Under the pieces are notes generated by a model. It worked only from the letters and a program-made list of their open reading frames with translations. It had not been told where the DNA came from and ran no database searches. From the NCBI GenBank assembly GCA_032622095.1, contig CP136064.1, positions 37,376,426 through 37,440,425 on the forward strand: DNA of 64,000 bases, written 5' to 3'. This document shows positions 20,736 through 34,529 of this stretch, piece by piece (within the stretch, counting starts at the first letter, position 1; each line of letters starts with the position of its first letter). Position numbers and translations under genes: made by a program. The DNA comes from Siphonodentalium dalli. Its lineage: Eukaryota; Mollusca; Scaphopoda; Gadilida; Siphonodentaliidae.

Positions 20736-21640
20736 CTGTAGCTATTAATACACTATGGCTATATTATTTTCTGATGTCTCTTATGCCAATGTGTAGATAA
20801 AGAAAGTTATTGTATCTAATTTAAAAAAAACAGTTTCAACAATTCACATCACATGTAGACTAGATCATCACTCTACAGATGGTCTGATGTTATTATACAA
20901 AAAATGTAAATGTTATTTGTTTAATAGTGATACCAGTCTTCAGCATAAACTATGCCCTTTGCCAGAGTTATGACCTTGTGTTAGACTGAGAGAAGTGCCC
21001 CATTATTACTTTATTTTCGCTCTAAATATAGGCAGCATTGAGCGTTCCCTAGCTGTCTTATATTCCACTATAGTACAAGAAATATCAATCATGCCGCCAT
21101 TATACTGAACAAATGACAGAAATATTTTTGATACATGTGTAGCATGCCTTTAAATCCGACAAGAGTACATGTACATGTAAATCATTATTCATGATTTTCA
21201 TTAACTCATTTTCAACACTTCTGACTTGCTGTAGAAATTCTAAAGCATTTGCCTAAAGTGATATCTTATCAGTTGTATGTATTTCAATTACTGCTACTGC
21301 AAATGAGAATTATGAATATTGAATTGCAATTTGATTTCATTCCTGGCGGTAGTTTACCTTTTATTGTGAAAATATGACAGAATATATAACAACACTAGTC
21401 ACTGTAGTCTACACACTGCAAGGTGAGTGAAATTATGAATTATTGACAAATTTGAAAATCATGTATTTCTATCAACTGGCGACTGAAATACCGGTATGGG
21501 TTTGTGCTATAAATTAGTACACAAGCACTTGAACATGAAATCGTGTGGGACTGGTTGAATTGACCTGCGATATGATGGATCACATCCATTCTCAAGCTAC
21601 TTTTGCCATTTAACCCTTTCATATTGGTGCAGCATTAAAG
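20736..21640. other. Non-coding; isolated splice-donor-like site
   Basis: The word CTGCAAG|GTGAGTG (GT at 21,423) is a textbook donor, preceded by a 16-codon open stretch from ATG at 21,374. No good acceptor in phase with the upstream candidate exons was found, so no exon is called. Confidence 0.3.
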
Positions 21641-21644
21641 ATAA

Positions 21645-21838
21645 TGTGCCTGTGCACACTCGTATACATGTATAAATATATGCATGTCTCTCATGGTGAG
21701 CCTCGCATATAAAAGTTCACTGGTTTACAATGTTAAGGCAAATGTTGTTAGGCCAATGTCTTTTCTTATATACGCGAGGCTCCCAATGGGAGACTCCCAT
21801 ATATATAAGTGTGCATTGGACCAAGTTTTTCGCAAAAT
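21645..21838. mobile_element. Double-hairpin MITE, compact copy
   Basis: Two adjacent palindromic units are separated by only about 30 bases. The left has ATATGCATGTCTCTCATGG...CCTCGCATATA. The right has TTAGGCCAATG, then TCTTATATACGCGAGGCTCC, then GGAGACTCCCATATATATAAG and GTGCATTGG. The right unit matches, in the same order, the inner TIR unit of the element at 56,751-57,127 (GTTAGGCCAATG, CTTATATATGCGAG, CATATATAAGAGAATGCATTGG). Both are therefore members of one family. Confidence 0.55.
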
Positions 21839-21939
21839 TTCATTGAGCTCTAGTCATGATAAGGTTAATGGCATTTTTCTGATGTGCAGTGGTAGACATG
21901 CTTGAGACCCCGTCACAGTTTAATTCACACCAGTTTCTC

Positions 21940-22230
21940 AGCTTCTGTTTTTTAGTGTAAACATATTTTTATTTCCAAATCCAAACATAATACACATAAT
22001 ACACAAATGACATAAATATACAACATATAAGAGATAATGTATGGAAATGAGGATCAGACAACAAGCCCGAGGGCTTATATGAAGTCTTCTCCTCTTTGGC
22101 GACATGCCCCTTCCCCAATAAGTGAGGGAGGGGTATCGATCAGACGGGAAAGGATAGAAATAATGTTTTTTAAAGGAGAAGTAACTAAGTTTGAGTCGGG
22201 GATGGAAACAGCGGGAAGATAGTGTTAGGG
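21940..22230 (-). repeat. Possible retroelement 3' tail
   Basis: Read on the minus strand, the segment ends with TTGGAAATAAAAATATG, a poly-A-signal-like AATAAA, followed by A-rich sequence near 21,950. Upstream it has CCCTCGGGCTTGTTGTC in a style common to LINE 3' regions. No protein motif is left, so this is tentative. The 136-codon minus-strand frame across it (21,938-22,348) is a low-complexity artefact. Confidence 0.3.
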
Positions 22231-22285
22231 ATAGCAGGAGGCAGAGAGAGATAGAGAGAGAGAAAGAATGAGAGAGAGTGAGATA
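22231..22285 (+). repeat. GA-rich microsatellite
   Basis: Interrupted (GA)n run with GAGAGAGATAGAGAGAGAGA at its core. It produces Ser/Leu-rich translations on the opposite strand. Confidence 0.8.
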
Positions 22286-22289
22286 GTTG

Positions 22290-23328
22290 CAGTTAGTTGC
22301 TGCGTGGTGAAAATTATGCCGTAGTAATATGCATGCGTCAGGCTCCATGGGAGGGGGTCAATCGCAATGACCAATTCCTCTTTCAATGGGGTTCACTGTG
22401 AATATTGCTGCATTCTTCATGTAGAATCATTTCACGTATATACAGGATAGTGACAAGTAAGAAACTTACAAAATAATCGTTATCGGAAGACATTTAGTAC
22501 TACATATATAATGGGGAACATGTTCTGTTATTTTACGGAGTTCGAACTCATAGTCCTGATAGATGTACATGTACTTGTAGATGGTGATTTATGAGCTGAG
22601 TTTATAACCACATAATTGGTGGGAGGGGTTCTGATTCTGACCCCCCCTAACTTTGGTATTCAGTGGAAAATCTGTTGTAAGTAGACCAACAAATGGCCAC
22701 ATTTAGAATATTTCTAACTTTATGAACTTGAGGTACCAGTTACAAAATGATTCAATCATGTGAGATTGAAGCCACAGGAACATCCATGTTGGTCGGTTGA
22801 TAAAGGTTTATCGTCATTTCAGCCGCTATGCCATGTCACAACATCAGTTTTACTGGTTGAATGACCACATGAATAGTTAATCGCCCCACCCCACCAAACG
22901 GGCACCCATGTTGTTCCGCTTTGGTTCGTTAATTAAGCTAGCTTATGTTCATATTAGCCAAAGTGTTTAATTATGAATTTAATAGTATACATGTGTGTTG
23001 TAGGAGCAGGTCAAGAAATAGTGTATGCATATGTAGTGTTAAAAAGAGGTGTAATATGTTAAAATCAGAATTTCACCGATATCATCATCAGTTACAAATA
23101 CCTCGTTGACGAATCCTCTTGAATAATTTTTACAACAATTGTCATTATGGGAGACTTATTAATAATGAAAATAAGAACAAATTCAATCTATTTTAATCGT
23201 GTACTTGTTGGCGATAGTTGTTATACAGACTTGCTATATAATTTCGGATAAACTCACTGTGGCGGCCTTGGGACTTTTTTTTTTATAAACGACGTTACTT
23301 TGTAATGCGTTGTGTAATTGGTGTGCCC
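22290..23328. other. Non-coding flank left of the satellite
   Basis: No gene or repeat family recognised. The last 60 bases before the array (GGCGGCCTTGGGAC, a T-run, then TGTGTAATTGGTGTGCCC) do not match the monomer, so the left edge of the array is abrupt. Confidence 0.4.
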
Positions 23329-23330
23329 AA

Positions 23331-25260
23331 TAATAACACACACCATGGCGCCTCAACATTTATAACGGTTGGTTTGTCCCCTCTCCTAACTCGAATAATA
23401 ACACACATCATGGCGCCTCAGCATTTATAACGGTTGGTTTGTCCGCACTCCTAACTCGAATAATAACACACATCATGGCGCCTCAGCATTTATAACGTGT
23501 AATAACTGTGTCGAATAATAACACACACCATGGCGCCTCAACATTTATAACGGTTGGTTTGTCCCCTCTCCTAACTCGAATAATAACACACATCATGGCG
23601 CCTCAGCATTTATAACTGTTGGACTGTCCCCTCTCCTAACTCGAATAATAACACACACCATGGCGCCTCAGCATTTATCACTGTTGGACTGTCCCCTCTC
23701 CTAACTCGAATAATAACACACATCATGGCGCCTCAGCATTTATAACTGTTGGACTGTCCCCTCTCCTAACTCGAATAATAACACACATCATGGCGCCTCA
23801 GCATTTATAACTGTTGGAATGTCCCCTCTCCTAACTCGAATAATAACACACATCATGGCGCCTGAGCATTTATAACTGTTGGACTGTCCCCTCTCCTAAC
23901 TCGAATAATAACACACACCATGGCGCCTCAGCATTTATAACTGTTGGACTGTCCCCTCTCCTAACTCGAATAATAACACACATCATGGCGCCTCAGCATT
24001 TATAACTGTTGGACTGTCCCATCTCCTAACTCGAATAATAACACACACCATGGCGCCTCAGCATTTATAACAGTTGGTTTGTCCTCTCTCCTAACTCGAA
24101 TAATAACACACATCATGGCGCCTCAGCATTTATAACTGTTGGACTGTCCCCTCTCCTAACTCGAATAATAACACACATCATGGCGCCTCAGCATTTATAA
24201 CTGTTGGACTGTCCCCTCTCCTAACTCGAATAATAACACACACCATGGCGCCTCAGCATTTATAACTGTTGGACTGTCCTCTCTCCTAACTCGAATAATA
24301 AGACACATCATGGCGCCTCAGAATTTATAACGGTTGGTTTGTCCCCTCTCCTAACTCGAATAATAACACACATCATGGCGCCTCAGCATTTATAACGGTT
24401 GGTTTGTCCCCTCTCCTAACTCGAATAATAACACACATCATGGCGCCTCAGCATTTATAACGTGTAATAACTGTGTCGAATAATAACACACACCATGGCG
24501 CCTCAACATTTATAACGGTTGGTTTGTCCCCTCTCCTAACTCGAATAATAACACACATCATGGCGCCTCAGCATTTATAACTGTTGGACTGTCCCCTCTC
24601 CTAACTCGAATAATAACACACACCATGGCGCCTCAGCATTTATCACTGTTGGACTGTCCCCTCTACTAACTCGAATAATAACACACATCATGGCGCCTCA
24701 GCATTTATAACTGTTGGACTGTCCCCTCTCCTAACTCGAATAATAACACACATCATGGCGCCTGAGCATTTATAATTGTTGGACTGTCCCCTCTCCTAAC
24801 TCGAATAATAACACACACCATGGCGCCTCAGCATTTATAACTGTTGGTGTGTCCCCTCTCCTAACTCGAATAATAACACACATCATGGCGCCTCAGCATT
24901 TATAACTGTTGGACTGTCCCCTCTCCTAACTCGAATAATAACACACACCATGGCGCCTCAACATTTATAACGGTTGGTTTGTCCTCTCTCCTAACTCGAA
25001 TAATAACACATACCATGGCGCCTCAACATTTATAACTGTTGGTTTGTCCTCTCTCCTAACTCGAATAATAACACACACCATGGCGCCTCAGCATTTATAA
25101 CTGTTGGTTTGTCCTCTCTCCTAACTCGAATAATAACACACACCATGGCGCCTCAGCATTTATAACTGTTGGACTGTCCCCTCTCCTAACTCGAATAATA
25201 ACACACACCATGGCGCCTCAGCATTTATAACTGTTGGACTGTCCCCTCTCCTAACTCGAA
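23331..25260 (+). repeat. 965-bp higher-order duplication in the satellite
   Basis: A unique 55-bp monomer in which CGTGTAATAACTGTG replaces the usual right half occurs at 23,461-23,515 and again at 24,426-24,480, 965 bases apart (15 monomers minus 10). Flanking variant order also repeats, so about 15 monomers were duplicated in tandem. The right limit is approximate. Confidence 0.75.
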
Positions 25261-25539
25261 TAATAACACACATCATGGCGCCTCAGCATTTATAACTGTT
25301 GGACTGTCCCCTCTCCTAACTCGAATAATAACACACACCATGGCGCCTCAGCATTTATAACTGTTGGACTGTCCCCTCTCCTAACTCGAATAATAACACA
25401 CATCATGGCGCCTCAGCATTTATAACTGTTGGACTGTCCCCTCTCCTAACTCGAATAATAACACACACCATGGCGCCTCAGCATTTATAACTGTTGGACT
25501 GTCCCCTCTCCTAACTCGAATAATAACACACACCATGGC

Positions 25540-26710
25540 GCCTCAGCATTTATAACGGTTGGTTTGTCCCCTCTCCTAACTCGAATAATAACACACATCA
25601 TGGCGCCTCAGCATTTATAACGGTTGGTTTGTCCTCTCTCCTAACTCGAATAATAACACACATCATGGCGCCTCAGCATTTATAACGGTTGGTTTGTCCC
25701 CTCTCCTAACTCGAATAATAACACACATCATGGCGCCTCAGCATTTATAACGGTTGGTTTGTCCCCTCTCCTAACTCGAATAATAACACACACCATGGGG
25801 CCTCAGCATTTATAACTGTTGGACTGTCCCCTCTCCTAACTCGAATAATAACACACTTCATGGCGCCTCAGCATTTATAACTGTTGGACTGTCCCCTCTC
25901 CTAACTCGAATAATAACACACACCATGGCGCCTCAGCATGTATAACTGTTGGACTGTCCCCTCTCCTAACTCGAATAATAACACACATCATGGCGCCACA
26001 GCATTTATAACTGTTGGACTGTCCCCTCTCCTAACTCGAATAATAACACACACCATGGCGCATCAGCATTTATAACTGTTGGACTGTCCCCTCTCCTAAC
26101 TCGAATAATAACACACACCATGGCGCCTCAGCATTTATAACGGTTGGTTTGTCCCCTCTCCTAACTCGAATAATAACACACATCATGGCGCCTCAGCATT
26201 TATAACGGTTGGTTTGTCCTCTCTCCTAACTCGAATAATAACACACATCATGGCGCCTCAGCATTTATAACGGTTGGTTTGTCCCCTCTCCTAACTCGAA
26301 TAATAACACACATCATGGCGCCTCAGCATTTATAACGGTTGGTTTGTCCCCTCTCCTAACTCGAATAATAACACATACCATGGGGTCTCAGCATTTATAA
26401 CTGTTGGACTGTCCCCTCTCCTAACTCGAATAATAACACACATCATGGCGCCTCAGCATTTATAACTGTTGGATTGTCCCCTCTCCTAACTCGAATAATA
26501 ACACACACCATGGCGCCTCAGCATTTATAACTGTTGGTTTGTCCTCTCTCCTAACTCGAATAATAACACACATCATGGCGCCTCAGAATTTATAACTGTT
26601 GGACTGTCCCCTCTCCTAACTCGAATAATAACACACATCATGGCGCCTCAGCATTTGTAACTGTTGGTTTGTCCTCTCTCCTAACTCGAATAATAACACA
26701 CATCATGGCG
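25540..26710 (+). repeat. 585-bp (9-monomer) duplication in the satellite
   Basis: The rare CCATGGGG variant at 25,793-25,800 recurs at about 26,378-26,385, exactly 585 bases (nine monomers) on. Both are preceded by the same run of CGGTTGGTTT-type monomers. Outer limits are approximate. Confidence 0.65.
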
Positions 26711-29700
26711 CCTCAGCATTTATAACTTTTGGTTTGTCCCCTCTCCTTACTCGAATAATAACACACATCATGGCGCCTCAGCATTTATCACTGTTGGACT
26801 GTCCCCTCTCCTAACTCGAATAATAACACACACCATGGCGCCTCAGCATTTATAACGGTTGGACTGTCCCCTCTCCTAACTCGAATAATAACACACACCA
26901 TGGCGCCTCAACATTTATAACTGTTGGTTTGTCCCCTCTCCTTACTCGAATAATAACACACATCATGGCGCCTCAGCATTTATAACTGTTGGACTGTCCT
27001 CTCTCCTAACTCGAATAATAACACACACCATGGCGCCTCAGCATTTATAACTGTTGGACTGTCCCCTCTCCTAACTCGAATAATAACACACACCATGGCG
27101 CCTCAACATTTATAACGGTTGGTTTGTCCCCTCTCCTAACTCGAATAATAACACACACCATGGCGCCTCAGCATTTATAACGGTTGGTTTGTCCCCTCTC
27201 CTAACTCGAATAATAACACACACCATGGCGCCTCAGCATTTATAACTGTTGGACTGTCCCCTCTCCTAACTCGAATAATAACACACACCATGGCGCCTCA
27301 GCATTTATAACTGTTGGACTGTTCCATCTCCTAACTCGAATAATAACACACACCATGGCGCCTCAGCATTTATAACTGTTGGACTGTTCCATCTCCTAAC
27401 TCGAATAATAACACACATCATGGCGCCTCAGCATTTATAACTGTTGGACTGTCCCCTCTCCTAACTCGAATAATAACACACACCATGGCGCCTCAGCATT
27501 TATAACGGTTGGTTTGTCCCCTCTCCTAACTCGAATAATAACACACACCATGGCGCCTCAGCATTTATAACGGTTGGTTTGTCCCCTCTCCTACCTCGAA
27601 TAATAACACACATCATGGCGCCTCAGCATTTATAACTGTTGGACTGTCCCCTCTCCTAACTCGAATAATAACACACATCATGGCGCCTCAGCATTTATAA
27701 CTGTTGGTTTGTCCCCTCTCCTAACTCGAATAATAACACACATCATGGCGCCTCAGCATTTATCACTGTTGGACTGTCCCCTCTCCTAACTCGAATAATA
27801 ACACACACCATGGCGCCTCAGCGTTTATAACTGTTGGACTGTCCCCTCTCCTAACTCGAATAATAACACACACCATGGCGCCTCAGCATTTATAACTGTT
27901 GGACTGTCCCCTCTCCTAACTCGAATAATAACACACATCATGGCGCCTCAGCATTTATAACTGTTGGTTTGTCCCCTCTCCTAACTCGAATAATAACACA
28001 CATCATGGCGCCTCAGCATTTATCACTGTTGGACTGTCCCCTCTCCTAACTCGAATAATAACACACACCATGGCGCCTCAGCATTTATAACTGTTGGACT
28101 GTCCTCTCTCCTAACTCGAATAATAACACACACCATGGCGCCTCAGCATTTATAACTGTTGGACTGTCCCCTCTCCTAACTCGAATAATAACACACACCA
28201 TGGCGCCTCAGCATTTATAACTGTTGGACTGTCCTCTCTCCTAACTCGAATAATAACACACACCATGGCGCCTCAGCATTTATAACTGTTGGACTGTCCC
28301 CTCTCCTAACTCGAATAATAACACACAACATGGCGCCTCAGCATTTATAACTGTTGGACTGTCCCCTCTCCTAACTCGAATAATAACACACACCATGGCG
28401 CCTCAGCATTTATAACTGTTGGACTGTCCCCTCTCCTAACTCGAATAATAACACACATCATGGCGCCTCAGCATTTATAACTGTTGGACTGTCCCCTCTC
28501 CTAACTCGAATAATAACACACACCATGGCGCCTCAGCATTTATAACTGTTGGACTGTCCCCTCTCCTAACTCGAATAATAACACACATCATGGCGCCTCA
28601 GCATTTATAACTGTTGGACTGTCCCCTCTCCTAACTCGAATAATAACACACACCATGGCGCCTCAGCATTTATAACTGTTGGACTGTCCCCTCTCCTAAC
28701 TCGAATAATAACACACACCATGGCGCCTCAGCATTTATAACTGTTGGACTGTCCCCTCTCCTAACTCGAATAATAACACACACCATGGCGCCTCAGCATT
28801 TATAACTGTTGGACTGTCCCCTCTCCTAACTCGAATAATAACACACATCATGGCGCCTCAGCATTTATAACTGTTGGTTTGTCCTCTCTCCTAACTCGAA
28901 TAATAACACACACCATGGCGCCTCAACATTTATAACTGTTGGACTGTCCCCTCTCCTAACTCGAATAATAACACCCACCATGGCGCCTCAGCATTTATCA
29001 CTGTTGGACTGTCCCCTCTCCTAACTCGAATAATAACACACACCATGGCGCCTCAGCATTTATAACTGTTGGACTGTCCCCTCTCCTAACTCGAATAATA
29101 ACACACATCATGGCGCCTCAGCATTTATAACTGTTGGACTGTCCCCTCTCCTAATTCGAATAATAACACACACCATGGCGCCTCAAATTTTATAACGGTT
29201 GGACTGTCCCCTCTCCTAACTCGAATAATAACACACATCATGGCGCCTCAGCATTTATAACGGTTGGTTTGTCCTCTCTCCTAACTCGAATAATAACACA
29301 CACCATGGCGCCTCAACATTTATAACTGTTGGACTGTTCCATCTCCTAACTCGAATAATAACACACATCATGGCGTCTCAGCATTTATAACTGTTGGACT
29401 GTCCCCTCTCCTAACTCGAATAATAACACACACCATGGCGCCTCAGCATTTATAACGGTTGGACTGTCCCCTCTCCTAACTCGAATAATAACACACACCA
29501 TGGCGCCTCAGCATTTATAACTGTTGGACTGTCCCCTCTCCTAACTCGAATAATAACACACATCATGGCGCCTCAGCATTTATAACGGTTGGTTTGTCCT
29601 CTCTCCTAACTCGAATAATAACACACACCATGGCGCCTCAGCATTTATAACGGTTGGTTTGTCCTCTCTCCTAACTCGAATAATAACACACACCATGGCG

Positions 29701-31304
29701 CCTCAGCATTTATAACTGTTGGACTGTCCCCTCTCCTAACTCGAATAATAACACACATCATGGCGCCTCAGCATTTATAACTGTTGGTTTGTCCCCTCTC
29801 CTAACTCGAATAATAACACACACCATGGCGCCTCAGCATTTATAACTATTGGACTGTCCTCTCTCCTAACTCGAATAATAACACACATCATGGCGCCTCA
29901 GCATTTATAACTGTTGGACTGTCCCCTCTCCTAACTCGAATAATAACACACACCATGGCGCCTCAGCATTTATAACTGTTGGACTGTCCCCTCTCCTAAC
30001 TCGAATAATAACACACATCATGGCGCCTCAGCATTTATCACTGTTGGACTGTCCCCTCTCCTAACTCGAATAATAACACACACCATGGCGCCTCAACATT
30101 TATAACGGTTGGTTTGTCCCCTCTCCTAACTCGAATAATAACACACATCATGGCGCCTCAGCATTTATAACTGTTGGACTGTCCCCTCTCCTAACTCGAA
30201 TAATAACACACACCATGGCGCCTCAGCATTTATAACCGTTGGACTGTCCCCTCTCCTAACTCGAATAATAACACACATCATGGCGCCTCAGCATTTATAA
30301 CTGTTGGACTGTCCCCTCTCCTAACTCGAATAATAACACACACCATGGCGCCTCAGCATTTATAACTGTTGGACTGTCCCCTCTCCTAACTCGAATAATA
30401 ACACACACCATGGCGCCTCAGCATTTATAACTGTTGGACTGTCCCCTCTCCTAACTCGAATAATAACACACACCATGGCGCCTCAGCATTTATAACTGTT
30501 GGACTGTCCCCTCTCATAACTCGAATAATAACACACACCATGGCGCCTCAGCATTTATAACTGTTGGACTGTCCCCTCTCCTAACTCGAATAATAACACA
30601 CATCATGGCGCCTCAGCATTTATAACTGTTGGACTGTCCCCTCTCCTAACTCGAATAATAACACACACCATGGCGCCTCAACATTTATAACGGTTGGACT
30701 GTCCCCTCTCCTAACTCGAATAATAACACACACCATGGCGCCTCAGCATTTATAACTGTTGGTTTGTCCCCTCTCCTAATTCGAATAATAACACACACCA
30801 TGGCGCCTCAACATTTATAACTGTTGGTTTGTCCCCTCTCCTAATTCGAATAATAACACACACCATGGCGCCTCAGCATTTATAACTGTTGGACTGTCCC
30901 CTCTCCTAACTCGAATAATAACACACACCATGGCGCCTCAGCATTTATAACTGTTGGACTGTCCCCTCTCCTAACTCGAATAATAGCACACACCATGGCG
31001 CCTCAGCATCTATAACTGTTGGACTGTCCCCTCTCCTAACTCGAATAATAACACACACCATGGCGCCTCAACATTTATAACGGTTGGACTGTCCCCTCTC
31101 CTAATTCGAATAATAACACACACCATGGCGCCTCAGCATTTATAACTGTTGGACTGTCCCCTCTCCTAACTCGAATAATAACACACACCATGGCGCCTCA
31201 GCATTTATAACTGTTGGACTGTCCCCTCTCCTAACTCGAATAATAACACACACCATGGCGCCTCAGCATTTATAACTGTTGGACTGTCCCCTCTCCTAAC
31301 TCGA

Positions 31305-34300
31305 ATAACACACATCATGGCGCCTCAGCATTTATAACTGTTGGACTGTCCCCTCTCCTAACTCGAATAATAACACACACCATGGCGCCTCAACATTTAT
31401 AACGGTTGGACTGTCCCCTCTCCTAACTCGAATAATAACACACATCATGGCGCCTCAGCATTTATAACGGTTGGTTTGTCCTCTCTCCTAACTCGAATAA
31501 TAACACACACCATGGCGCCTCAGCATTTATAACTGTTGGTTTGTCCCCTCTCCTAACTCGAATAATAACACCCACCATGGCGCCTCAGCATTTATAACTG
31601 TTGGACTGTCCCCTCTCCTAACTCGAATAATAACACACACCATGGCGCCTCAGCATTTATAACTGTTGGACTGTCCCCTCTCCTAACTCGAATAATAACA
31701 CACACCATGGCGCCTCAGCATTTATAACGGTTGGACTGTCCCCTCTCCTAACTCGAATAATAACACACACCATGGCGCCTCAGCATTTATAACGGTTGGA
31801 CTGTCCCCTCTCCTAACTCGAATAATAACACACATCATGGCGCTTCAGCATTTATAACGGTTGGTTTGTCCCCTCTCCTAACTCGAATAATAACACCCAC
31901 CATGGCGCCTCAGCATTTATCACTGTTGGACTGTCCCCTCTCCTAACTCGAATAATAACACACACCATGGCGCCTCAGCATTTATCACTGTTGGACTGTC
32001 CCCTCTCCTAACTCGAATAATAACACACATCATGGCGCCTCAGCATTTATAACGGTTGGTTTGTCCCCTCTCCTAACTCGAATAATAACACACACCATGG
32101 CGCCTCAGCATTTATAACGGTTGGTTTGTCCTCTCTCCTAACTCGAATAATAACACACATCATGGCGCCTCAGCATTTATAACTGTTGGTTTGTCCCCTC
32201 TCCTAACTCGAATAATAACACACACCATGGCGCCTCAGCATTTATAACTGTTGGTTTGTCCCCTCTCCTAACTCGAAAAATAACACACACCATGGCGCCT
32301 CAGCATTTATAACTGTTGGACTGTCCCCTCTCCTAACTCGAATAATAACACACATCATGGCGCCTCAGCATTTATAACTGTTGGACTGTCCCCTCTCCTA
32401 ACTCGAATAATAACACACACCATGGCGCCTCAGCATTTATAACTGTTGGACTGTCCCCTCTCCTAACTCGAATAATAACACACATCATGGCGCCTCAGCA
32501 TTTATCACTGTTGGACTGTCCCCTCTCCTAACTCGAATAATAACACACACCATGGCGCCTCAACATTTATAACTGTTGGACTGTCCCCTCTCCTAACTCG
32601 AATAATAACACACACCATGGCGCCTCAGCATTTATAACTGTTGGACTGTCCCCTCTCCTAACTCGAATAATAACACACATCATGGCGCCTCAGCATTTAT
32701 CACTGTTGGACTGTCCCCTCTCCTAACTCGAATAATAACACACATCATGGCGCCTCAGCATTTATAACTGTTGGACTGTCCCCTCTCCTAACTCGAATAA
32801 TAACACACACCATGGCGCCTCAGCATTTATAACTGTTGGACTGTCCCCTCTCCTAACTCGAATAATAACACACACCATGGCGTCTCAGCATTTATAACTG
32901 TTGGACTGTCCCCTCTCCTAACTCGAATAATAACACACACCATGTCGCCTCAGCATTTATAACTGTTGGACTGTCCCCTCTCCTAACTCGAATAACACAC
33001 ATCATGGCGCCTCAGCATTTATAACTGTTGGACTGTCCCCTCTCCTAACTCGAATAATAACACACACCATGGCGCCTCAACATTTATAACGGTTGGACTG
33101 TCCCCTCTCCTAACTCGAATAATAACACACATCATGGCGCCTCAGCATTTATAACGGTTGGTTTGTCCTCTCTCCTAACTCGAATAATAACACACACCAT
33201 GGCGCCTCAGCATTTATAACTGTTGGTTTGTCCCCTCTCCTAACTCGAATAATAACACCCACCATGGCGCCTCAGCATTTATAACTGTTGGACTGTCCCC
33301 TCTCCTAACTCGAATAATAACACACACCATGGCGCCTCAGCATTTATAACTGTTGGACTGTCCCCTCTCCTAACTCGAATAATAACACACACCATGGCGC
33401 CTCAGCATTTATAACGGTTGGACTGTCCCCTCTCCTAACTCGAATAATAACACACACCATGGCGCCTCAGCATTTATAACGGTTGGACTGTCCCCTCTCC
33501 TAACTCGAATAATAACACACATCATGGCGCTTCAGCATTTATAACGGTTGGTTTGTCCCCTCTCCTAACTCGAATAATAACACCCACCATGGCGCCTCAG
33601 CATTTATCACTGTTGGACTGTCCCCTCTCCTAACTCGAATAATAACACACACCATGGCGCCTCAGCATTTATCACTGTTGGACTGTCCCCTCTCCTAACT
33701 CGAATAATAACACACATCATGGCGCCTCAGCATTTATAACGGTTGGTTTGTCCCCTCTCCTAACTCGAATAATAACACACACCATGGCGCCTCAGCATTT
33801 ATAACGGTTGGTTTGTCCTCTCTCCTAACTCGAATAATAACACACATCATGGCGCCTCAGCATTTATAACTGTTGGTTTGTCCCCTCTCCTAACTCGAAT
33901 AATAACACACACCATGGCGCCTCAGCATTTATAACTGTTGGTTTGTCCCCTCTCCTAACTCGAAAAATAACACACACCATGGCGCCTCAGCATTTATAAC
34001 TGTTGGACTGTCCCCTCTCCTAACTCGAATAATAACACACATCATGGCGCCTCAGCATTTATAACTGTTGGACTGTCCCCTCTCCTAACTCGAATAATAA
34101 CACACACCATGGCGCCTCAGCATTTATAAATGTTGGACTGTCCCCTCTCCTAACTCGAATAATAACACACATCATGGCGCCTCAGCATTTATCACTGTTG
34201 GACTGTCCCCTCTCCTAACTCGAATAATAACACACACCATGGCGCCTCAACATTTATAACGGTTGGTTTGTCCCCTCTCCTAACTCGAATAATAACACAC

Positions 34301-34520
34301 ACCATGGCGCCTCAGCATTTATAACTGTTGGACTGTCCCCTCTCCTAACTCGAATAATAACACACATCATGGCGCCTCAGCATTTATCACTGTTGGACTG
34401 TCCCCTCTCCTAACTCGAATAATAACACACATCATGGCGCCTCAGCATTTATAACTGTTGGACTGTCCCCTCTCCTAACTCGAATAATAACACACACCAT
34501 GGCGCCTCAGCATTTATAAC
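31305..34520 (+). repeat. 1,687-bp duplication in the satellite
   Basis: A 62-bp monomer lacking one TAA (CGAATAACACACATC) occurs at 31,306 and 32,993. Variants GGCGCTTCAG, CACCCACC and CGAAAAATAAC repeat at the same 1,687-base offset (26 monomers minus 3). The second copy has acquired a few private changes (for example TATAAATGTTGG near 34,126). Confidence 0.8.
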
Positions 34521-34529
34521 TGTTGGACT

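Noticed and set aside
21374-21422. Third exon of the candidate gene ending at CAAG|GTGAGTG
   Set aside because: The donor is excellent, but the only upstream AG gives the wrong phase for joining to the exon at 17,570 or 18,404, and an in-frame stop precedes it.
21938-22348. 136-codon Ser/Leu-rich minus-strand frame
   Set aside because: Driven by the GA microsatellite and a retroelement-like tail; no start or splice support.
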